Positions 1-4,995 of a stretch of DNA of 5,113 nt are shown here, in pieces. Origin of the DNA: Deltaproteobacteria bacterium (GTDB lineage Bacteria; Desulfobacterota; Syntrophia; Syntrophales; Smithellaceae); NCBI GenBank assembly GCA_011046295.1, contig DSAV01000163.1, positions 1 to 5,113 of the forward strand, given 5' to 3'. Position 1 is the first letter of the stretch, and every line of letters starts with the position of its first letter. The translations under genes and the position numbers were made by a program. The notes under the pieces were generated by a model that saw only the letters and a list, made by a program, of their open reading frames with translations, was not told the DNA's origin and did no database searches.

Positions 1-34
1 CCCGTCACCATGAATATGAAAACGTACGCTCAAG

Positions 35-82
35 GGTGGTCAAAATTGGGTTGTCACAGATGGTCATTTTTCGGTTGTCAAA
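35..82. mobile_element. IS21-like element end (two 24-nt terminal repeats)
   Basis: Two adjacent imperfect 24-nt repeats (35-58 and 59-82) match at 18 of 24 positions. Each contains TGGTCA followed about 14 nt later by TTGTCA. Multiple short direct repeats of this look are characteristic of IS21-family ends, where the transposase binds. The body of the element would lie to the left, outside the window. One open frame across positions 3-35 reads HHEYENVRSR, faintly like the HENVRG stretch near the C terminus of IstA, but this is too short to call. The family assignment rests on pattern recall, and the exact outer boundary is not defined. Confidence 0.45.
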
Positions 83-91
83 GCCAGGCTC

Positions 92-107
92 AGGTTACTC
101 CTAACCT
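92..107. other. Small perfect hairpin in gene-free spacer
   Basis: AGGTTA and TAACCT form a perfect 6-bp stem around the loop CTCC. No strong T-run follows on either strand, so terminator function is doubtful. The rest of 83-218, between the IS end and the copy A stop codon, contains no gene or other signal that I can support. Confidence 0.3.
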
Positions 108-218
108 AATATCATAAATTCCGGCTGTTCAACACAAAAACGTGAGATAAAGAGCACAGCCTTTAATCGTAACATTCAGTTTTATCTGATTATGTTTCTA
201 AAGCGTTGAGAACATAGT

Positions 219-411
219 TTATTTCCCTAAAATCAATCCGATTATTTTCGGCACGATTTCTTTGGCTGATTTGCCTACTTCCAGCATGGGGCCGACGCAT
301 GAGGGGCAGCCGAAAGCGCACGGGCATTTTTCAATTAAAGAACGTGCCGCATTTAATAAATTTGCATGTTCGTGGTAAAGCAGTTCCGAAAAGCCGATGC
401 CGCCGGGGTAG
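219..411 (-). repeat. Helicase 3'-end repeat, copy A
   Basis: These 193 nt are homologous to 2357-2549 and 1458-1650. The match starts at the stop codon (TAA here, TGA in B and C) and ends after the Tyr codon of YPGG. There are about 16 coding substitutions relative to copy C (roughly 92% identity), of which only three change the amino acid. Homology with copy B continues a further 24 nt, to 435, with three mismatches; copy C lacks this extension. Confidence 0.9.
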
Positions 412-659
412 CCCATATTAAAGCTTAAACGGAATATCTCCATCTTTTTCTCTGTTTCTTCTCCAAATACGCCGTCTTCCACCAGCAGCGGATTAGAAGC
501 GACGGTGTTGGGTATTGATTTTCCGGTTGCGTCTTTCAGTACGCGCTTGCGCGGCACTACCTGATTGAGCAGCTCCTGCACATAATCAAATTTTTTCTTT
601 TTCAAGAAGTTGCCTGTTGCCGGTAATTCATTGACATTCATCATCATAATCGTTATCAT
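219..659 (-). pseudogene. Chimeric fragment: peptidoglycan-binding-like segment fused to MrfA zinc-domain tail (copy A)
   Basis: This is an open frame of 146 codons made of two unrelated parts. Residues about 25-80 end in LLVEDGVFGEETEKKMEIFR, which resembles the second half of a PG_binding_1 domain (DGxFGxxT...F); YVQELLNQ at 26-33 could be its first helix. Residues 84-146 (YPGG to LGK) match the last 63 residues of the helicase at 2357-4738, with three changes (Y to F, T to M, Q to K). They keep all four cysteines of the CxCx3CxxC zinc motif (112, 114, 118, 121). No helicase motor domains are present, so it cannot be a helicase. The first ATG (657-659) has no convincing Shine-Dalgarno sequence, and there is no signal peptide. 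It is most likely a recombination relic. A small expressed zinc protein is possible because the frame is open and the tail shows protein-level constraint. Confidence 0.6.
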
Positions 660-678
660 TCATTAACGTTTTGATAAT
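651..678 (+). promoter_or_regulatory. Possible promoter/operator of pair 1
   Basis: GATAAT (673-678) is a 5/6 match to a -10 box and lies 14 nt before the TTG start at 693, but no good -35 is visible at the right distance. An inverted repeat CGTTA (651-655) / TAACG (664-668) with an 8-nt spacer sits just upstream. That is where toxin-antitoxin autorepressors often bind. This is a weak prediction from short motifs. Confidence 0.25.
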
Positions 679-692
679 TATGAGATTGCTCA

Positions 693-926
693 TTGAAAAC
701 TATAAAATATACCCGACATGCAAAAAAAAGAATGAAAATGCACAATATTTCTGAAGCTGAAATTGTCGAGGCCATAAAAAACAATGATTTTACTGCACCT
801 TCCGTTGAAGGCCGAATTAATTCCTGGAAAAAAAGTGCCGATAAGTTTATCAGAGTTACATATAAAAATGAACCGGCCAGAATTGTCGTCATCACGGCGG
901 TTAAGAAGAAAAAAGGATGGAGGTAA
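693..926 (+). CDS. DUF4258-family small basic protein, putative toxin of pair 1
   Basis: This is a 77-residue, lysine/arginine-rich protein. It opens with a YTRHAKKRM motif (6-14), then a helix (ISEAEIVEAIKN, about 19-30), a strand region around RVTYK (54-58) and the C-terminal ARIVVITAVKKKKGWR. This is the usual layout of DUF4258 (PF14076), a compact family whose members are commonly found next to DUF2283 genes and are suspected to be RelE/BrnT-like toxins. The start is TTG at 693, with only a weak GAG at 682-684; the next in-frame ATG would delete the conserved N-terminal motif. The DUF2283 gene begins 7 nt after the stop, as in a two-gene operon. The family call is firm. Toxin activity is inferred from size, charge and pairing, and no catalytic residue can be named with confidence. 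Confidence 0.75.
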   Translation: MKTIKYTRHAKKRMKMHNISEAEIVEAIKNNDFTAPSVEGRINSWKKSADKFIRVTYKNEPARIVVITAVKKKKGWR

Positions 927-932
927 CCACTC

Positions 933-1154
933 ATGAAAATAGAATATGATAAAGAAGCCGATGCTCTGTACATACAATTAAAAGAAGCGCCGGTAGATGA
1001 TAATATCGACATAGAAGAAGGGGTCTCTATTGACTTTGATGCCAATAAGCACATCATCGGCATCGAAATCCTGGGCGCAAGTAAAAAATTATCTTTGGAA
1101 AATATCACCACTGTCACTATCTCCAACCTCCCTGTGGAAACTGTTGCGGCTTAA
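933..1154 (+). CDS. DUF2283-family protein, putative antitoxin of pair 1
   Basis: This is a 73-residue acidic protein of the DUF2283 (PF10049) type. It has YDKEADALYIQL (5-16), then EEGVSIDFDAN (28-38) and IIGIEILGAS (41-50), ending LPVETVAA. The ATG at 933 follows a strong GGAGG (919-923) that overlaps the end of the upstream gene, so the two genes are clearly co-translated. Order and spacing fit a toxin-first, antitoxin-second operon. Acidic charge opposite a basic partner supports direct binding, but no DNA-binding domain is evident; if the pair is autoregulated, the complex or the toxin must contribute to DNA binding. It shares about the same layout and the same TVAA C-terminus as the second DUF2283 protein at 1787-2005, but the two are clearly diverged and not a recent duplication. 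Confidence 0.8.
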   Translation: MKIEYDKEADALYIQLKEAPVDDNIDIEEGVSIDFDANKHIIGIEILGASKKLSLENITTVTISNLPVETVAA

Positions 1155-1261
1155 TTATTTCATCATCTTTTGACCCTTGAGAGGCAATCCAGTTCCTTCT
1201 TGCTCAGGGTATTCGCCGGACTAACGCTTGCCCCTGTCTTTTTTGCTATCTGCCTTTTGTC

Positions 1262-1294
1262 ATCGCGGGGCCTGCTATAGCAGGATGCGGCGAT
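1262..1294. repeat. Palindromic element with CCTGCTATAGCAGG core
   Basis: A perfect 14-bp palindrome (1271-1284) is nested between ATCGC (1262-1266) and GCGAT (1290-1294), which can also pair. It is preceded by TTTTGTCAT, the same lead-in as the palindrome at 1305, so it may be a degenerate member of the same repeat family. It could also fold at the end of the pair 1 transcript, but there is no solid T-run. The preceding stretch 1155-1261 holds no gene or recognised signal. Confidence 0.45.
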
Positions 1295-1304
1295 CTTTCA
1301 TTTT

Positions 1305-1380
1305 GTCATTACCCGGCTCACTTGCCCAGCAGGGAACCCCGGCGAATGCCCGGGCATGCCTGGGCGACCGGGTAATCCAG
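1305..1380. repeat. REP-like extragenic palindrome, unit 1
   Basis: ATTACCCGG (1308-1316) pairs perfectly with CCGGGTAAT (1368-1376). Inside are TTGCCCAG/CTGGGCGA arms and the perfect palindrome ATGCCCGGGCAT. The outer ends read GTCATT and AATCCAG, the signature of the widespread GTCATTCCCG...CGGGAATCCAG repeats found between genes in many proteobacteria. The element is non-coding; open frames crossing it are incidental. Confidence 0.65.
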
Positions 1381-1396
1381 TTTATTTTTTGTCTTT

Positions 1397-1445
1397 CTGG
1401 ATTCCCGCTGTTTACTCCGGCGCATGCCGGATGCACGGGAATGAC
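1397..1445. repeat. REP-like extragenic palindrome, unit 2 (inverted)
   Basis: CTGGATTCCCG (1397-1407) and CGGGAATGAC (1436-1445) form the outer arms, with a 7-bp stem ATTCCCG/CGGGAAT. The inner hairpin TCCGGC-GCAT-GCCGGA (1416-1431) is perfect. The unit is in opposite orientation to unit 1, so 1305-1445 as a whole runs from GTCATT to AATGAC with ATCCAG/CTGGAT in the middle, like a two-unit interspersed mosaic element. It ends 13 nt before the stop codon of tail copy B and could act as a bidirectional transcription barrier. Confidence 0.65.
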
Positions 1446-1457
1446 ACAAGAAACATC

Positions 1458-1650
1458 TCATTTCCCCAAAATCAATCCGATTATTTGCGGCACGATTTCT
1501 TTGGCCGATTTGCCCACTTCCAGCGTCGGCCCCACGCACGAGGGACAGCCGTAAGCGCACGGGCATTTTTCAATTAAAGAGCGTGCCGCGTTTAATAAAT
1601 TTGCATGTTCGTGGTAAAGTAGCTCCGAAAAGCCGATGCCGCCGGGGTAG
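1458..1650 (-). repeat. Helicase 3'-end repeat, copy B
   Basis: These 193 nt differ from copy C (2357-2549) at only three positions (1512, 1515, 1578), all silent. At 1512 and 1578 B carries the same base as copy A. The match with C begins at the stop codon and ends after the Tyr codon at 1650. The match with copy A extends to 1674. Confidence 0.92.
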
Positions 1651-1673
1651 CCCATATTAAAGATTGAACGCAA
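1458..1673 (-). pseudogene. Orphan 3' fragment of mrfA-like helicase (copy B)
   Basis: This open frame encodes 71 residues, of which the last 63 are identical to the helicase C-terminus (YPGG to LGK, with the four zinc-binding cysteines). It begins at a TTG immediately after an in-frame TGA (1674-1676) and has no usable ribosome-binding site, so it is a fragment rather than a gene. The eight residues before YPGG include FNMG, matching copy A (SFNMG) and not the helicase (FVFDA). No helicase motor sequence lies upstream. 1677-1786 is a spacer in which I see nothing else. Confidence 0.75.
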
Positions 1674-1786
1674 TCAAATCGTTTCTTTTTCAGATCATCT
1701 TTCGGGCTGGTTTCCGCTTTGCTCGTCTTGCAATTATATGCCGCATAGAACCTTGCTCTGATACTTCTTAAGAGCGCTTTACAAGA

Positions 1787-2005
1787 TCATGCTGCCACGG
1801 TGTGGACATTTGACGGAAGTCCGCTGAGAATCAATTCTTTTAATTGTATTTTTTTGCTGGCGTTATCAATGTCGATTCCAACCAGATTGCCTTCGGCGTC
1901 GTAATCCAAAACAACACCTTCGGATATTTCTTTGCTTTCCGCGCTTTTCTTTTCGGATAAGTCAATATAGAGAGAATCTGTTTTTGGATAATAGTTAAGT
2001 CTCAT
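1787..2005 (-). CDS. DUF2283-family protein, putative antitoxin of pair 2
   Basis: This is a 72-residue protein with the DUF2283 pattern: YYPKTDSLYIDL (5-16), then EGVVLDYDAEGNLVGIDI (29-46) and DNASKKI (47-53), ending LPSNVHTVAA. The ATG (2003-2005) overlaps the upstream gene's stop as ATGA (2002-2005), so the two are translationally coupled. An AGGGGG stretch (complement of 2014-2019) about 8 nt upstream also provides a ribosome-binding site. The C-terminal TVAA is shared with the pair 1 protein. The role is inferred from pairing with a small RelE-like gene. Being last in the operon and having its own ribosome-binding site would favour production in excess of its partner. Confidence 0.82.
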   Translation of the reverse strand: MRLNYYPKTDSLYIDLSEKKSAESKEISEGVVLDYDAEGNLVGIDIDNASKKIQLKELILSGLPSNVHTVAA

Positions 2006-2244
2006 TTTTTATACCCCCTATCGGGAAATGCATTATGAATGGTTTTTTTATCATTGAGTGTCACTACCCGCAAGATACGATTTTCAAGCTCTTCAACAAT
2101 ACCCCAAAACCGGTAACGATTATTATCTTGAGGTTCAACTTTCAATGGATTCTCAATAACATTAATACACCATTCTTTTTTTAGATATGGCCGCTTTCTT
2201 AACACTTCCTTTTCAAAATACTCAGTGAAATTGTATTTTTTCAT
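2002..2244 (-). CDS. Small DUF4258/RelE-like protein, putative toxin of pair 2
   Basis: This is an 80-residue, basic protein. It runs FTEYFEKEVLRKRPYLKKEW (6-25), ENPLKVEP (31-38), RYRFWG (43-48), RILRVVTL (56-63) and the C-terminal KTIHNAFPDRGYKK (67-80). The plan (N-terminal helix, central strands, basic C-terminus with conserved His70, Asp75 and Arg76) resembles DUF4258/BrnT-like members of the RelE superfold. It clearly differs from the pair 1 toxin: there is no HAxxR motif. It overlaps the DUF2283 gene by 4 nt. The ATG at 2242-2244 has no visible Shine-Dalgarno; the upstream strand is AT-rich, with TATGTT and TATAAA as possible -10 boxes. The gene lies 112 nt downstream of the helicase in the same direction, so read-through is possible. 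I recognise the sequence type, but the precise family and activity are inferred. Confidence 0.7.
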   Translation of the reverse strand: MKKYNFTEYFEKEVLRKRPYLKKEWCINVIENPLKVEPQDNNRYRFWGIVEELENRILRVVTLNDKKTIHNAFPDRGYKK

Positions 2245-2281
2245 TTATTTTTATATAACATATTTGATGCTCTTTAAAAAG

Positions 2282-2333
2282 ATTTTAAAATCCGGCTCTT
2301 GGGCATGCGCCAGCGCAATTCAGCAATGCCGGA
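2282..2333 (-). terminator. Probable rho-independent terminator of the helicase gene
   Basis: On the minus strand, TCCGGC and GCCGGA (2328-2333 and 2291-2296) form a 6-bp stem enclosing a second hairpin (TGCGC/GCGCA, 2306-2317). It is followed by TTTT and, after AAAATC, another TTTTT. It starts 24 nt after the helicase stop and ends before the pair 2 toxin start, so it would insulate the pair from helicase transcription. The long interrupted loop makes it a weak terminator. The TCCGGC/GCCGGA arms recall the REP-like elements at 1305-1445, so it may be a decayed relative. Confidence 0.35.
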
Positions 2334-2356
2334 GATATAACACTTAATTCGCTTTT

Positions 2357-2549
2357 TCATTTCCCCAAAATCAATCCGATTATTTGCGGCACGATTTCTT
2401 TGGCCGATTTTCCTACTTCCAGCGTCGGCCCCACGCACGAGGGACAGCCGTAAGCGCACGGGCATTTTTCAATTAAGGAGCGTGCCGCGTTTAATAAATT
2501 TGCATGTTCGTGGTAAAGTAGCTCCGAAAAGCCGATGCCGCCGGGGTAG
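2357..2549 (-). repeat. Helicase 3'-end repeat, copy C (in the intact gene)
   Basis: This is the 193-nt parental-type copy, encoding residues 731-793 and the stop codon of the full helicase. Identity with copies A and B ends at the stop codon on one side and at the Tyr codon of YPGG on the other. Here the sequence continues into DPTIFVFDA rather than SFNMG or IFNMG. Confidence 0.92.
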
Positions 2550-4738
2550 GCGTCAAACACAAAAATGGTTGGGTCGAATTCATCAATTCGCGCGCCTGAT
2601 TTTTCGCTGAAACTATCAGGGCGTCCTTCAGAAAAGGAAGTAATCACGCGGCCCGCTTTTCCCTGGCTCACAAACCACTCGCCTGATTTGTCACCCAGCG
2701 CGCGGTCGATATCGTGCGTGTCGGCCATCAGAAGCATCGCGGATAAATGATGCAGTGTGTAGGCCAGGCCGGAAAGCCCGTCTATAATTTCCGCGGGCGT
2801 AAAATTGAGCGCGCGCAGACGGTCGCGCGGGATGGTAAACCAGTAACTGGTCGTGTGCATGTCCTTTTCCGGCAGATTCACATCGCCGTAGCCCAGATTC
2901 TCGGATGTGTAAAATTTAATTTTTTTGAAGCCGACAACTTTGCGCACTACCTGCACTTCGCCGTGCTCCACAATCGCTCCGTCATCTTTGTGCTTATCAA
3001 ACGAATCAATCACGCGCACGTTGGTATAAGTCATGGCGTCGGTGTAGTAATCGGAATCCACCTTGCGCACGTAAGCTTTTTTACCTTCTAGGTCGAGTTT
3101 ATCCACATGATACTGTTCGGAAGCCATCATGTAAATTGCCTCGTCATGCAGGGCGGTAAAGGCGCTGTCCCAGTCCACCTCGGCAATGACTTTGTGCTTT
3201 CCCGTCTCTGTCGTATCCACGACCACAACATTTTCCGGATTAATCGCGCGCAGGCTTACTTCGCTCGCGGGATAACTTTCCGCCGCCCAGTGCCAGCGAT
3301 CGTCAGCTTTGTGCAGCACGCCCTTTTCTTGCAGGTATTGTAAAAACTCTTCCAGGTTTTCGCCACCGAAGATTTCTCCCTTTTCAAAAGGCAATTCAAA
3401 AGCCGCGCTTTTTATATGATGCAGGAGGATTAAAAGATTATCCGGATTGATGCGGCAATGCTCCGGCGATAAAGCAAAAAAGTAATCGGGATTTTCCATG
3501 ATGAATTGATCCAGCGGATTGCTGCGCGCGATGAGCATGGCGAGGCTCCTGCCCGCGCGCCGTCCCGCGCGTCCCGCCTGCTGCCAGGTGCTGGCAATCG
3601 AGCCGGGATAGCCGACCATGATGCACGCTTCCAGATCGCCGATATCGATGCCCAACTCCAGCGCGTTGGTGCTGATAACGCCCATGACTTCGCGCGCGCG
3701 CAGGCCTTTTTCGATTTCGCGCCTTAAATTCGGCAGGTAGCCGCCGCGGTAGCCGGTGACAAAATGGTCGTCCAGCGGCTTGCTCTTCACGAATTTATCT
3801 TTCAGATACTTGGTGAGCACTTCTACGTTTAAGCGGCTGGTGGCAAACACGATTGTCTGAATATCGTTGCCGATCAGGTCAGAGGCGATTTTGCGCGCGG
3901 GCGTCATGGCGCTTTGCCGGATGCCCAGTTCGCGGTTGACGAGCGGCGGATTGTAAAGAATAAAAGTTTTGGCCGCGGTCGGCGCGCCGCTTTTATCCAG
4001 AAGCGCCACTTCGCGCTCCAGTATTTTTTCGGCGTGTTCTCTGGGGTTGGCGACCGTCGCCGAGCAGCAGATGAAAACAGGATTCGCGCCGTAAAAACGG
4101 CAGATGCGCACCAGCCGGCGGATTACATTGGCAAAGTGCGAGCCAAAGATGCCGCGGTAAATATGCAGTTCGTCAATGACCACGTATTTTAAATTGGTAA
4201 AAAGTTTTTGCCATTTGGTGTGATGCGGCAAAATTCCCGTATGCAGCATATCGGGATTAGTAACGACAACATTTCCCATCTTGCGGATGGCCTGGCGCGC
4301 GTCATCGGGCGTGTCTCCGTCGTAGGTGTAAGTTTTGATATCAGCCTTGAGATCGGTTATCAGGCTGTGAATCTCGTGCATCTGGTCCTGCGCCAGCGCC
4401 TTGGTCGGGAAAAGATACAGCGCGCGCGTTTCGGGTTGCTCCAGAATACTTTGCAAAACAGGAAGATTGTAACAAAGCGTTTTGCCGCTGGCAGTAGGCG
4501 TGATCAACACAACATCCTTGCCGTTGCGTATAAAACGAATGGCCTGCGCCTGATGCCGGTAGAGCTTTTCCAGGCCGCGCTTTTTCAATATGTCCAGCAG
4601 GCGCGGATTTAACCAGGCGGGATAGTCTTCAAAATCGCCGGATTTAGCCGGTATTTCCACTACCGCGGCGGCATTACTGCTGAAGCTCTTATTTTTCTTC
4701 AGGCGGGTAACCCATTCATCTAATGTCAATTTGGCCAT
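2357..4738 (-). CDS. mrfA: MrfA/YprA-family DEAD/DEAH-box DNA repair helicase with C-terminal zinc domain
   Basis: This is a complete 793-residue superfamily 2 helicase. Motifs in order are: Q-like LYRHQAQA (59-66), Walker A PTASGKT (81-87), PTKALAQ (111-117), TNPDMLH (160-166), Walker B DELH (189-192), SAT (226-228), IVFATSR (296-302), STNALELGIDIG (356-367) and QQAGRAGR (386-393). The C-terminal DUF1998/MrfA zinc domain has YPGGIG (731-736) and cysteines 759, 761, 765 and 768. Similarity to Bacillus subtilis MrfA (YprA, about 749 residues) runs the whole length as I recall that protein. There, MrfA is a 3'-5' helicase acting with the exonuclease MrfB in repair of mitomycin C damage, and its zinc cysteines matter. 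No mrfB is present here. The ATG at 4736-4738 has a GAGAAAG ribosome-binding site about 6 nt upstream and a strong promoter. All motor residues are intact, so it should be functional. The exact substrate in this host is inferred. Confidence 0.93.
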   Translation of the reverse strand: MAKLTLDEWVTRLKKNKSFSSNAAAVVEIPAKSGDFEDYPAWLNPRLLDILKKRGLEKLYRHQAQAIRFIRNGKDVVLITPTASGKTLCYNLPVLQSILEQPETRALYLFPTKALAQDQMHEIHSLITDLKADIKTYTYDGDTPDDARQAIRKMGNVVVTNPDMLHTGILPHHTKWQKLFTNLKYVVIDELHIYRGIFGSHFANVIRRLVRICRFYGANPVFICCSATVANPREHAEKILEREVALLDKSGAPTAAKTFILYNPPLVNRELGIRQSAMTPARKIASDLIGNDIQTIVFATSRLNVEVLTKYLKDKFVKSKPLDDHFVTGYRGGYLPNLRREIEKGLRAREVMGVISTNALELGIDIGDLEACIMVGYPGSIASTWQQAGRAGRRAGRSLAMLIARSNPLDQFIMENPDYFFALSPEHCRINPDNLLILLHHIKSAAFELPFEKGEIFGGENLEEFLQYLQEKGVLHKADDRWHWAAESYPASEVSLRAINPENVVVVDTTETGKHKVIAEVDWDSAFTALHDEAIYMMASEQYHVDKLDLEGKKAYVRKVDSDYYTDAMTYTNVRVIDSFDKHKDDGAIVEHGEVQVVRKVVGFKKIKFYTSENLGYGDVNLPEKDMHTTSYWFTIPRDRLRALNFTPAEIIDGLSGLAYTLHHLSAMLLMADTHDIDRALGDKSGEWFVSQGKAGRVITSFSEGRPDSFSEKSGARIDEFDPTIFVFDAYPGGIGFSELLYHEHANLLNAARSLIEKCPCAYGCPSCVGPTLEVGKSAKEIVPQIIGLILGK

Positions 4739-4759
4739 ATAAATTCTTTCTCACGGCGT

Positions 4760-4787
4760 ATTATAAACAAATCGCGCAATATGACAA
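4760..4787 (-). promoter_or_regulatory. Sigma70-type promoter of the helicase gene
   Basis: On the minus strand TTGTCA (4782-4787) is a 5/6 -35 box and TATAAT (4760-4765) a perfect -10 box, separated by 16 nt. Transcription would start near 4753, leaving a leader of about 15 nt with the GAGAAAG ribosome-binding site. The promoter lies just outside the IS end at 4804, so the insertion landed about 20 bp upstream of the -35 without destroying it. No LexA-box-like palindrome is visible. Confidence 0.7.
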
Positions 4788-4880
4788 CAGGCAGTTTGTT
4801 TATTGTAAGGAGCACATAATCTGTCCGCTCTTGTAGCACATAAACTGTCCGGTTAGAAGTTACCTTGTTGGAGGTGACGG

Positions 4881-4995
4881 ATGAGACGGACGGAGTATCT
4901 ACAGGAGGTACGGAGGATGCGCTTTGAAGAGCTGTATTTGAGCTGGCAAGAAAGAAGGTTAAGCCAGGAAGAAGCGGCAAGAGTGTTGGGGGCCT
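4881..4995 (+). pseudogene. ISNCY-family transposase, N-terminal fragment
   Basis: Only about 38 codons remain. MRRTEYLQEVRRMRFEELYL and the following LSQEEAARVLG are the familiar N-terminus of ISNCY transposases, covering the first helices of the helix-turn-helix. The full protein is several hundred residues. After ARVLGAC the frame runs into foreign DNA and stops at 5078 without further similarity. Two starts are possible. ATG 4881 has GGAGG (4870-4874) 6 nt upstream. The in-frame ATG 4917 (MRFEEL) has a perfect AGGAGGT (4903-4909) 7 nt upstream. The catalytic DDE domain is absent, so the fragment is inactive. Confidence 0.75.
4903..4909 (+). promoter_or_regulatory. Perfect internal Shine-Dalgarno in the transposase start
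   Basis: AGGAGGT lies 7 nt before the in-frame ATG at 4917 and 22 nt inside the frame that starts at 4881. It is a better match than the GGAGG before 4881, so the true initiation codon of the intact transposase may be 4917, giving MRFEEL as the N-terminus. Confidence 0.5.

Larger units (their letters stand above)
4804..4995 (+). mobile_element. Truncated ISNCY-type insertion sequence (left end)
   Basis: The left end carries two copies of AGCACATAA(T/A)CTGTCCG at 4811-4827 and 4835-4851 (16 of 17 identical, 24-nt period), typical of terminal transposase-binding repeats. It is followed by the start of the transposase gene. The element is cut off at about 4995, where unrelated sequence with its own repeats begins. 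The outer boundary near 4804 (TGTAAGGAG) is a guess. The rest of the element may continue beyond the window if the interruption is an insertion. Confidence 0.65.

Noticed and set aside
3..35. Possible IstA C-terminal remnant (HHEYENVRSR)
   Set aside because: It is too few residues to support a call, and the frame runs on through the IS terminal repeats to a stop at about 111.
656..1126. Long open frame (156 codons) on the minus strand opposite pair 1
   Set aside because: It lies antisense to two well-recognised small genes, has no family resemblance and has no ribosome-binding site; it is a shadow frame.
1228..1577. Open frames crossing the palindrome cluster and copy B on the plus strand
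   Set aside because: They read through REP-like hairpins and the antisense of the helicase tail; their sequence has no protein-like features.
1318..2465. Two minus-strand frames (1318-1566 and 2274-2465) that share the same first 16 residues, beginning MPVRLRLSLV
   Set aside because: The shared sequence arises only because both are alternative frames of tail copies B and C; they are not a repeated gene.
219..2549. Tail repeats as attachment sites of an integrase-driven island
   Set aside because: 193 nt is long for att repeats, no integrase gene is present, and copy B's mosaic edge is not expected from site-specific integration; kept only as one open mechanism.
2565..4612. Several plus-strand frames of 60-134 codons inside the helicase gene
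   Set aside because: All are antisense to a full-length helicase with every motif intact, and none has a recognisable product.
4726..4980. Minus-strand frame of 84 codons across the IS left end
   Set aside because: It is antisense to the recognisable transposase N-terminus and overlaps the helicase start and promoter; there is no supporting signal.
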